64,000 bases of DNA from Clavaria fumosa (Eukaryota; Basidiomycota; Agaricomycetes; Agaricales; Clavariaceae). The first letter of the stretch is position 1. Every line of letters begins with the position of its first letter. Under the pieces are notes generated by a model. That model ran no database searches. It saw only the letters and a program-made list of their open reading frames with translations, and had not been told where the DNA came from. Positions 45,787 through 55,517 of the stretch are shown here, in pieces. The position numbers and the translations under genes are program-made. The stretch spans positions 868,001 to 932,000 of the forward strand of contig OX637803.1 in the NCBI GenBank assembly GCA_951802425.1. Reading direction: 5' to 3'.

Positions 45787-46717
45787 CTAAGCTAAGGTGC
45801 TCACGTCTTCCGCAGTTTTTCCTTCTCTCAAATCCTCTACTGTCTTCAGAGCCTCATCCGCCTTCTCCTTCGTCGCCTTGCTTCTCTTCCTTGCTTCTTC
45901 CAGTATCTCTTCCTTTCCGCTAACATTTACCTTCTCTCTCTCCCATCGCATCTTTGCCTCAAGATACGCTGCATGTGCCTTTCCCAAAGTTGCCTGCGCC
46001 TTCGTGTACGCGGCTTGCACCTTTCCTTCGTCCACCAGGGCGGATTTGTGACGGGCCTGAGCTTCGGAGAGGTCCTTGAGCGCGGAGGCGAGCGTCTGCT
46101 TTGAGAGTTTAGCATCCGTCTTGAGCGCCTTGGCCAACTGCTTGTCCGATTTAGCTAGCGGTTGAGTCTGTCAACGATAATGTGGTTCTGGGAGAAAAAC
46201 GGCGCAAACCTTCATCCTTGGCGATCTTGTTCTTCTCCTTGTCCGTCAGCATCTCACTAGCAATCTCTGCGTCTGTTTTCTCTTGTACGACAATCACCTC
46301 GGTCTCTGACATGGCGTGCGGAGGCGCTAGATATGCGACTCCTCCTGTCATTTGGCGGGGGGGCGCACTGCTGTTGTATGCCATGACTGGGCTAGTTGCT
46401 TTCTGCTCCGCAGTGTGTGCGGACTCAATTGAGGTGGGGGTGGAGTTATCGACGGCTGAAACGGCGGCAAGAGCGTTGTTATTATGCGCAGGATCGTCAG
46501 CGGTCCCCGCACTCGTCGGCGTGCGCGTGGCTGATGTGGGATTGGCGTCTCGCATCATGCTGCTGGACGGGATTGTGGTCGTTTCATAACTGGTAGGTGC
46601 AGTCGCGGGCGCGTCGTCGCTGGGTGCAGTGGAGATCGGGTCTTCTGCCGGAGAGCGACCAAAAAACATGGTGGGAGCGTCGTAGTAAACGGAATTCTCG
46701 CTGTCCTCCCGAGCCAT
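45787..46717 (-). CDS. Coiled-coil protein, unrecognised
   Basis: About 290 residues in two main exons. ATG 46717 gives a Ser/Thr/Ala-rich, disordered N-terminal half (SVYYDAPTMFFGRSPAEDP; later PPRQMTGGVAYLAPPHAMS). An intron near 46140-46200 follows. The C-terminal half is a long Ala/Lys/Glu helix (KQTLASALKDLSEAQARHKS; QATLGKAHAAYLEAKMRWER; EEARKRSKATKEKADEAL), clearly coiled coil. It ends DVSTLA. I do not recognise a family. Layout and composition are seen in basidiomycete hypothetical proteins. Confidence 0.65.
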
Positions 46718-46879
46718 GTTCTCAATGGACGACTAAAAGTCGACAGAATTCAACGAAACCGACGCCCGTTCCAACCAGCCGCTTTCCCGTTTGTTGGCCA
46801 ACCCTTGGACTCGATCAAATTCCCATTTATGGAATGACCATGTCTAAATTCGGAAATAGAGATTTTCTACAGTCTTCAA

Positions 46880-48448
46880 TTATAGTATAACAGTTCTCTC
46901 GTCGTCCGCTAGGGTCTCCTCTTTGTCTAGATAAATGGCCTTAACTATTTCCCTCTCTTTCCATGACTTTTTGTCGTTCTTGGATTGAGTCACAGAGTAG
47001 TCGATGGACAGGGCGGACAGTGCGCCACCATATGCATGCGATATGCCTGTCGTCCGTACCAATCTAATCACCAACATTCCAATTTTCAGGAGTGAGAACT
47101 CACCAGTATCAATAATGATAACCTTCCCTTGACAACGTGATACGATATGCTACGCGAAAACACGTTTGATCCATGCAGTATCTCACAGAATGGCAAAAGA
47201 ACGTAACTCACCACAAAATCGGGGGTATGCCCCATGATCAACCTCCTCACGCCTATCTTCTCTAGCACAACATCCACGTCGCGGCACACGCGTTTTTCGT
47301 CCTCGAGTGCCCACCCTCTGTACCACAGCGGGCCGTCGCCGTCGTACAACTCATGCTCCTCCGCCGTTGCCGAGGGGGGTAGACCGCGGTACGGCGCTGG
47401 CGGACTCGGTGGCGGCTGCGGTTTGCGCGCATAAAGCTTTTTGAGGAGCGAGTGCGCGACTGAGTTGATCTTCGTGGGGTAGGGCACGAGGGACTTGTAC
47501 CCCGGCGCGAGGCCGCCATGCACGAAGGAGAGCGCGGCGTGTGAGAAGGGAGAGGCGGAGGACGAAGAGGGTGACGCGGGATGAGGTGGGTAGGGGGTGT
47601 TGATGGGGCCGAGAGAGGGATGCAGCGGGACGCGCGCCGCGGTGGAGTAGTTGTACAGCCAGGCCTGGCCTATTTTCCCCGTGGTCAGAGCCGCTTGACG
47701 CTGGGCAACGGAGCCAAACGTGGCTATCTCGCTGGCGTCCACGTAACTGGTCGGTTTCCCATGAGAGAGAGAACTTCGTGTTTGACCATTTTCGCATGGA
47801 AGAACAACTTACCGCCAGTCACCTGGTCTGGAACGTAAGCGATCATGCATCGAGCACCGTGGTGGAGAGAAAGTTCAACTCACCGATCATGTTCATCCAT
47901 TCGTGATTGCCCAAAAGGGATATCACCTCTCCTCCGGCTGCGTGGGCCTGTTCGCGCAGTTGGTCCATCCATGTGAAAATCTTGATGGTATCATCGCCCC
48001 TACCAGTTCAACCATTTAGCACAAGGCAGAACGTAAAGAATGTCCCGGGGGCCGAAACGTGATTGCGCTCAGTGGAAAATGCGGCCGTGGTCCCGCATTG
48101 CAAATTGTAACGAATCGCGCATATAACGAATCGTACTCACCGGTCAATAATATCCCCTGTTTGGACGAACCAATCCACGTGTCCCGTCCAATCGCCCTTA
48201 GCGTCAACTACACCAGTCATTTTGAGGACTTTGAGAGCATTAGGAAAGTCGCCATGCAAGTCGCCGACCGCAACTATGCGACGAGAGAAGTCGCTTGGAG
48301 CCTGTACTTCGACAGGTGAAGGGGCAAAGAAAGGGACATCGGTGAGGGACGAGAGCAGGCCGACTGAGGGGAATTTGGTGCAGTAAGCGACGTAGGCGGT
48401 GAGGACGGACAAGACGCCAATGAGCCAGACAATGACCGGATGGCGCAT
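46880..48448 (-). CDS. Membrane-anchored calcineurin-like phosphoesterase
   Basis: Predicted metallophosphatase of the Shewanella-like/PPP-related type. ATG 48448 gives a signal-anchor (VIVWLIGVLSVLTAYVAY). Metal-binding motifs then appear in order: IVAVGDLHGDFPNALKVLKM, VQTGDIIDR-GDDTIKIF (across a splice), EVISLLGNHEWMNMIGDWR, FVHGGLAPGY, and RRLIMGHTPDF. A Pro/Ser-rich insert (47560-47620 and 47370-47430) separates the third and last blocks. After introns the tail reads CQGKVIIIDTGISHAYGG and ends in LADDERTVIL. All metal ligands of the family (D, H, D, N, H, H) are visible. It probably faces the secretory lumen; the substrate is unknown. Confidence 0.87.
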
Positions 48449-49121
48449 AATACTACCGTAGTGATTAACGAAGACGACGGCGCTGACGTTTCATCACTGG
48501 TCTAATCCGACCCCCTGCATGTTCAACCATCACACATGAGTTGGGCGTTGGGCAACGGCAGTGTATCATTGCAGTTGCAGGCTGCGGTCGCACAGACACC
48601 TCATCGAAGGCCTTCATCGATTAACAAAAAAAAAAGTGCAACGTGTTCTACTCGTTGTTTGTAATCTTGAGCAGCGCCTTGCTGGACAGCACAGCGATGG
48701 GACGGATCACTTGCAAGTTCCGAGTATCAGACGTTTTCGGCTTCTCGGCTTCTCGGCATTGCGGAAAAAAGGCCAGCAACAGCCTACAACTTTTCTTGAA
48801 CCTTGACCGCCATCTTCAAAAAGCTTCCGACCTGCAAAAAGCTCGCAGGTATCAAAGTTTTTTGAGCAGCGTTCACCAAGTAACTGCTTTCACCATTGCG
48901 TCTTCCACCGAAAACCATACATCTCCGTCGTACCTCTTCTTTGGACCTGAAGAGGATCCTTCATGCTTCAATCTCTTATTACTGTTCGGAAGGGCCAGCA
49001 TTTCTTTCTACAAAACTCGTTTTTCAGAACAGTGAGCGCACTCTTCTATGTACACGACTTTCCTCGGCTGATTGGACGCTCGATCAAGTCGCAGCGTTAA
49101 AATTTCTATACTTCGCCCAAC
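48449..49121. other. Divergent promoter region (phosphatase / eIF5)
   Basis: No coding sequence recognised. Short upstream ATGs precede the eIF5 start, e.g. at about 49049. A poly-A run lies at 48624-48634. Confidence 0.4.
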
Positions 49122-50474
49122 ATGGCTTCTTCAGGTGTAGTCAACATTCGTCGTGATGTTGACGATAAATTCTACCGTTATCGGTCAGTGGCTAGCCTAA
49201 CGATGCTGCTACCCATTTCGCTCAATTTGTCATCAGCATGCCCCTCTTGTTGACTAAAATCGAGGGCAAAGGCAACGGCATCAAGACTGTTATTCCCAAC
49301 ATGTCTGATGTTGCCCGCGCTCTATCCCGCCCTCCCTCCTACACTACCAAATTCTTCGGTTGCGAACTAGGTGCCCAAACCTCTGTTGACGAGAAAAACG
49401 ACCGTTACATTGTCAACGGTGCCCACGACGCCACACGCCTTCGCGAGCTCCTCGATGTCTTCATCGATAAGTTTGTGCTCTGCAAGTCTTGCAAAAACCC
49501 CGAGACCGAGCTCGTCATCGTTAAGAACAGGACGGAAGAAATCGTGAGGGATTGCAAAGCGTGCGGCGAGAGGACCGGAGTAGACATGAGGCACAAGCTG
49601 TGCACCTTCATCGTTAAGAACCCACCCGCCAAGTCGTCCAAGAAAACTAAGAAGGGCAAGGGCGAGACCCCAGGCAATGGCCACGTTGAGGAACCGCACC
49701 CTCCCGAAGACGATGGGAATATCCCTGCGGACAGCGACGATGAGCTAACGAAGCGAATCAAAGCCGAAGCAGCCGATTTGCAAGCTGAAGCCGCCCTCAC
49801 CAAAGAGTCATGGTCCGATACGTCTCCCGAGGCTGTTAAGAAACGGATGGCGCAGCTTGAAAGCCGCATGGCTGCGGCCTCTCTCTTGACCCATGATGAC
49901 GAAGGGAGCGATGAAGATGCCAATAGCCCGTATGCTCAGCTTGGGCTTTGGGTGGAAGAGAACCGCTCCGATGCGAGTGCTGTGGCTATCTATAAAAAGG
50001 CGCAGGAGCTTGGTATCGAGAAGAAGCACAAGACAGTCCTCGTCCTCATCCAGGCGCTCCTGACGGCCAATGCTTTGGAAGAGATATCAAAATACGTTCC
50101 TCTGTTTGTCAAGGTTGCCTTTCCATCCTGTCTTCTGAGACTGTTCGCTTAACTCTTTGTGACAGATGGTTACATCAGAGAAACATCAAAAGGCCCTTCT
50201 AGGCGGAGTTGAACGGCTGGCAGGGCTCAACCATCCCGAGTTGATTCCCGCTGTCCCGAAAATCCTAATGGCTCTTTACCAAGCTGATTTGCTTGATGAG
50301 GATGTTGTGAAGCAGTGGGGGACGCATGCGAGCAAGAAGTACGTGGACAAGGAACTGAGCAAGAAGGTTAGGAAGGCGAGCGAGCCATTTTTGAAAGTGA
50401 GTAAACTCTGCCTGCACACGAGGCATCTCCTAACCTCTATGACCTAGTGGTTGGACGAGGCCGACGACGAGTAA
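49122..50474 (+). CDS. TIF5: Translation initiation factor eIF5
   Basis: GTPase-activating factor for eIF2 during start-codon selection. Exon 1 is [20 protein letters not shown]; intron gtcagt...catcag; then [20 protein letters not shown]. The N-terminal domain keeps the catalytic Arg in NIRRD and the zinc ribbon CKSC...[13 protein letters not shown] Lys-rich/acidic linker follows ([12 protein letters not shown]). The C-terminal W2/HEAT domain has [39 protein letters not shown], and [19 protein letters not shown], and ends KWLDEADDE with the acidic/aromatic box. Three introns. The stop at 50472-50474 directly abuts the tandem duplication. Confidence 0.97.
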
Positions 50475-50875
50475 TTATCCTTTGATGTGTATAAATTATC
50501 AATTGGCGTCTGTTGCCTCCTGTTCTTCCTACTGAGCAGCAATGGGTTTTTTGGCAAAGTTTACTGTTTAACATAAGTTTGCTTCACTATTCAACTCAAC
50601 TTGACAGTGTTATTGGAACTTATGACTCTGATTCGACTATCTATGAGCTTATGCTGATCAAATTATATGGTTGGTAATGGTGCACGTAACATACAAGTGG
50701 GTTAGGATACTGATAATGGGCGTGTGCTATGTGGAAAACTGAGGGTATGCAACCGACAGATATAGAATACGAATACAGTAGACCCAACGTCATAAAAAAA
50801 CATAAAAAAAGGGAAACTAATACATTGATGACGAACAATGGTATTATTCTAAAGCACGAACCAGCGTGATAAGCA

Positions 50876-51996
50876 TCATGAACTCGATGGGCGAGCGAAG
50901 AGCGTAGGCTCCCAATCCATGCCGCCGCGATGCAGCAAAGACGTGATAACGAGGTCCTTCCCGCGGATGCCCGAATCGCCGAATTGCCACTTCTCTAGAC
51001 CGGGGATGGTCGCAATATCTCTAGACTACAATGTTTCGGCGTCACTACAATTTTTGAAATGATGTTTGCAAAAGAGAAACGCACCTGAAGGGACCCTGAG
51101 AACTCCATAATGGCTCGAGCTATTGACATGAGGAGAAATCCGCGCGTGACCGTGCCTTCTTGTGTGTCCAAGCGTCTGGAGAAGGTTCTCGGGCAGCCAG
51201 GCCACTGTTGAAAAACAAATACGCGTCAGAACACGTTGGAAAAACCCGGCATTTGGAGAAGGCTTCTACCCACCGAGATATGGATATTCGCTATCTTGGC
51301 TTGGGCAGGAAACACCGTGTCCATGACCCCGATCAGGTCGGCGGGGGCACAACTGAGCGGGTCGACAAGAACTTCGCCGGCTTTGAGGCCGAGCTCGGCG
51401 TGGCGTTTCTTGGACTGGAACGTGATTGTGGGTAGCCGCTGGGCGACGAAGGGGTCTGAGTCGTCCAAGGACTTCCGTGGAATGGGGACGAGCGGCCCCC
51501 TGGACACGGGTGGCAGGTTAAGAGCCACTTGTTCGAAGGGATTACTGTACAGATTACTGGTGGATGTATGTTGATCGTGTTCACGTTCATGTTCGTGGTC
51601 GTGGTCGTGGTCGTGGTCATTATCATCGTGGTCGTGGTCGTGACGGAGATGGGGGCTGGTGCTCTTCGCGCGGCGTCCACGGTCTTCCTTGCCTTTCGAC
51701 GCTGTACACCGGGAACAACGAATCGGGACAGACTTAGTGTCTTTGTCTTCGCCGTTGTTCAGTTTGAGCTCCGCCGCGACCTGCGATGGCGAGAGCGCGA
51801 ATGCGACCTTCCTGAAGGGCGACCGGGGTACGCGAGAGCACGGTTCCTCTTCCTGCTGGTTCTTCTGCTTGGGTTTTTTAATGTCATCCGACGTGGAGAG
51901 GGGAAGTGCCCAGATAGGCTCAGTAGCCGCTCGGCGGTGCTGAGAGAGATTTAAGAGCGCGTTCTTCTTGATGACGGAGGTGAAGGTTGGCGCCAT
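50876..51996 (-). CDS. Unrecognised protein, duplicated gene copy A
   Basis: Function unknown. ATG 51996 (MAPTFTSVIKKNALLNLSQH). The first exon is basic and disordered, with PIRCSRCTASKGKEDRGRR (a CxxC pair) and a His/Asp run (51592-51642). A more conserved block follows: NPFEQVALNLPPVSRGPLVP, DPFVAQRLPTITFQSKKR, DPLSCAPADLIGVMDTVFPA. Introns (gtgggt...caacag; gtgcgt...ttgtag) lead to WPGCPRTFSRRLDTQEGTVT and LLMSIARAIMEFSGSLQ. The last exon, SRDIATIPGLEKWQFGDSGI then LLHRGGMDWEPTLFARPSSS, ends at 50876. Splice sites and frames are preserved in copy B. About 315 residues. Confidence 0.65.
51592..51642 (-). repeat. GTGGTC microsatellite encoding His/Asp repeats, copy A only
   Basis: Six-base units (cgtggt) on the + strand encode alternating His-Asp on the minus strand. 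The equivalent place in copy B (about 54325-54350) has only a short degenerate stretch. Confidence 0.8.
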
Positions 51997-52822
51997 GATG
52001 GGAGTGAGCAGGAAGGAATCTCTGGTTAAACGAGTTCCTTTCATACACGTATATATACCTCCTGAGATGCCACCGCAATGTGAGAACGAAAAAAAAAAGT
52101 GAAGATGGATGCAGCGCACCTGAACACGTTGTCGAGAGCCACAATGCCACCTAACGCGGTATTAAACCACCAGGCTGTACAGCACATCTCTACTGCTGTC
52201 AAGCGGAGATGCGAACTCGAGCTCGGCGTGCTGCTTTGGAGCAGCCGCGGAGTAGAACGAGGAGTAGCTCCAACCCCGCTGACCCTGCGCATTTGCCAGG
52301 ACGTTCGTTAAACCTGTCGATCAGGGAAAGACAAAGAAGTCGTGGCGAATCACGTGGATGGAAATATCCAAAAGGAGATCGACGATCCGCCAGGCTTGGG
52401 CGCCATGCGTGATGGGTGAAGTGTTGGCGGGCGGTACTTATCAATTGTTCTTGTACTGCAAGTCGGATTATCGGACCAGGTCGGGCAACACAAAGGGTTT
52501 GTCTGTTCCTTGGCGCTCCTGAGTTCATCACACAAGCGAGAGCAAATTAGCGACCATAAAAAGCCATCCAAATACATGAACTGTAAAATATGTATCTCGA
52601 GAAACTCGAAACAAAATGTGAATGTGCCTCAGGCTAGTGGCATTTATAGGGCGGTACTCGACGCTCCACAATTCCCGCGTAGTAGCGTGTTGCCACCACG
52701 TTTTCTAGGCGCTACTTCGCGCCGCACTGGAAGGGGCTATGCTCTCTCATCACCACCACGCCTCGTTCGTTTTGTGCCTCGTTGTTCGTTCGTTGCCTCG
52801 TTGCGCGTTGTGGAACCTGCTC

Positions 52823-53230
52823 GACATGAAAGTAATTGGTGGGAGCTTGACTAGCTAGTGGCTGTGCAGACATAATTGATTAGTCAGTAGGAGATTTTTG
52901 TCGTCCTGCGTTCATGTCGTAGACAGCGAGCTGCGTCTGCTGATAACGACTTTGGATACCCAACCATTTTTGTGTTCACCATGTAGCCACCGAACATCCC
53001 AACTAGATCTAACAGACGCGGAGATTTCACCTTCTGAACCTCCCGAACCACCATGATTAAAGGAATGACAACCACAGTCCATACACCCAAAACTCCAACC
53101 CCCACCTTGTTCACAAACCGACAACACCTGTACTTACGTACAACCGCGTCTTCGTCTTTGCTACATGTGGCGGTTTACAAATGTTGATTCAAAAAAGTCT
53201 TCACCACGACAAGTAGTTATCGATTATCGA
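52823..53230. other. Spacer between duplication copies
   Basis: 408 bp with no counterpart beside copy B. The minus strand has a 77-codon frame (53114-52884) encoding a hydrophobic segment (VGVLGVWTVVVIPLIMVV) and a possible acceptor (gtacag) upstream. No family recognised. It ends with a tcgattatcga repeat next to the start of copy B. Confidence 0.4.
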
Positions 53231-55419
53231 TTATCCTTTGATGTCTATAAATCATCAATTGGCGCTTGTTGCTTCCTGTCCTTCCTACTGAGCAGCAATG
53301 GGTTTTTGGCAGAGTTTACCGTCTCTAACATAAGTTTGCTTCACTATTCACCTCAATCTGGCAGTGTTATTGGAATATCGAACTTATGACTCTGATTTGA
53401 CCGACTATGAGCTTATGCTGATCAAATTATGTTGTTGGTGATGGTGCATGTAACATACAAGTGGATATTTTGGCTTAGGATAGTGCTATGTGGAAAATTG
53501 AGGGTATGCAACCGACAGATGTAAAATGCGAATACAGTGGACCCAACGTCAAAAAACATAAAAAAGGGAAACTAATACGAACAACTGTATTATTCTATAG
53601 CACGGACCAGCGTGATAAGCATCATGGACTCGATGGGCGAGCGAAGAGCGTAGGCTCCCAATCCATGCCGCCGCGATGCAATAAAGACGTGATAACGAGG
53701 TCCTTCCCGCGGATGCCCGAATCGCCGAATTGCCACTTCTCTAGACCGGGGATGGTCGCAATATCTCTAGACTACAATGTTTCGGCGTCACTACAATTTT
53801 TGAAATGATGTTTGCAAGAGAGAAACACACCTGAAAGGACCCTGAGAACTCCATAACGGCTCGAGCTACCGACATGAGGAGATACCCGCGCGTGACCGTG
53901 CCTTCTTGTGTGTCCAAGCGTCTGGAGAAGGTTCTCGGGCAGTCAAGCCACTGTTAAAGAAGACAAACACGCGTCAGAACACATTAGAAAACCTGGCATT
54001 TGGAGAAGACTTTCACCCACCGAGACATGGATATTTGCTATCTTGGCTTGGGCGGGAAACACCGTGTCCATGACCCCGATCAGGTCGGCGGGAGCACAGC
54101 TGAGCGGGTCGACAAGAACTTCGCCGACTTTGAGGCCGAGCTCGGCATTGTGTTTCTTGGACTGGAACGTGATTGTGGGTAGCCGCTGGGCGACAAAGGG
54201 GTCTGAGTCGTCCATGGACTTCCGTGGAATGGGGACGAGCGGTCCCCTGGACACGGGTGGCAGGTCAAGAGCCACTTGTTCGAAGGGATTACTGTACAGA
54301 TTACTGGTGGATGTATGTTGATTGTGTCCGCGTTCGTGTCCGTGTTCGTCACGGAGATGGAGGCTGGTGCTCTTCGCGCGGCGTCCACGGAGTTCTTTGC
54401 CTTTCAACGCTGTACACCGGGAACAACGAATCGGGGCAGACTTGGTGTCTTTGCCGTTGTTCAGTTTGAGCTCCGCCGCGACCTTCCTGAAGGGCGAATG
54501 GGGTACGCGAGAACACGATTCCTCTTCCTGCTGGTTCTTCCGCTTGGGTTTTTTATTGTCATCCGACGTGGAGAGGGGAAGTACCCAGATAGGCTCAGTA
54601 ACCGCTCGGCGGTGCTGAGAGAGATTGAAGAGCGCGTTCTTCTTGATGACGGAGGTGAAGGTCGGCGCCATGATGAGGATGGGCGGGAAGGAATCTCTGG
54701 TTAAACCAATTCCTTTCATAAGTGTATATATACCTCCTGAGATGCCACTGCAATGTGAGAACGAAAAAAGAAAGTGAAAATAGATGCAGCGCACCTGAAC
54801 ACGTTGTCGAGAGCCACAATGCCACCTAACGCGGTATTAAACCACCAGGCTGTACAGCACAGCTCTACTGCTGTTAAGCAGAGATACGAATACGAGTTCG
54901 ATTCGCCGCTTTGGAGCAGCCGAAGAGAAGAACGAGGAACAATTCCAACCCCCGCTGACCCTGCGCATTTGCCAGGACGTTCGTTCAACCTGTCGATCAG
55001 GGGAAAGACAAAGAAGTCGTGGCAAATTACGTGGATGAAGATACTCAAAAGGAGACCGACGATCCGCCGGGCTTGGGCGCCATGCGTGATAGTGAAGCTG
55101 GTGAAGTGTTGGCGGGCGATACATATCGATTGGACTGTACTGCAAGCCGGATTATCGGACCAGGTCGGGTGACACAAAGGGTGGCGCTCCTGAGCTCACA
55201 CTAGCGAGAGCAAACCAGCGACCATAAAAATACATGTACTGTAATACAGTATGCATCTCGAGTCTCGAGAAACTTGAAATGAAATGTGAATGCCTCAGGA
55301 TAGCGGCATTTGTGGGGCGGTATTCGGTTGCCACCACGCTTTCTAGGTGCTACTTCGCGCCGCACTGGGAGGGGCTCTGATCACCACCACGCCTCGTTGC
55401 GCGTTCTGGAACCTGCTCA
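53231..55419. repeat. Tandem duplication, copy B
   Basis: Starts ttatcctttgatgtc and ends cgttctggaacctgctc, the same boundaries as copy A with substitutions and small indels. It carries the second copy of the unrecognised gene on the minus strand. Confidence 0.9.
53622..54671 (-). CDS. Unrecognised protein, duplicated gene copy B
   Basis: Same organisation as copy A: ATG 54671 (MAPTFTSVIKKNALFNLSQH), PIRCSRCTALKGKELRGRR, NPFEQVALDLPPVSRGPLVP, DPFVAQRLPTITFQSKKH, DPLSCAPADLIGVMDTVFPA. After introns come WLDCPRTFSRRLDTQEGTVT, SVARAVMEFSG, and SRDIATIPGLEKWQF, ending FARPSSP with the stop at 53622. It lacks the His/Asp expansion and an eight-residue piece (FALSPSQV region) present in copy A. 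Most differences keep the frame, which suggests the copy is still constrained or recent. Function unknown. Confidence 0.65.
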
Positions 55420-55517
55420 CCATTTTCCACGTCATGTGGACGTGACGCATCACGATCGCGCACGACGTGCAAATCACGTGAGGCCCCACGCTCAAACCGC
55501 GACCGTGACGCGAGCCA

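Larger units (their letters stand above)
50475..52822. repeat. Tandem duplication, copy A
   Basis: Begins ttatcctttgatgt one base after the eIF5 stop and ends near cgttgtggaacctgctc. Copy B (53231-55419) follows in the same orientation after a 408-bp spacer. The copies are highly similar through coding and non-coding parts. Copy A is about 160 bp longer because of expanded simple repeats and one short insertion. Confidence 0.9.

Noticed and set aside
50475..55419. Transposon interpretation of the tandem copies
   Set aside because: No terminal inverted repeats, target-site duplication or transposase/RT domain were visible; copies are adjacent and share ordinary intergenic sequence.
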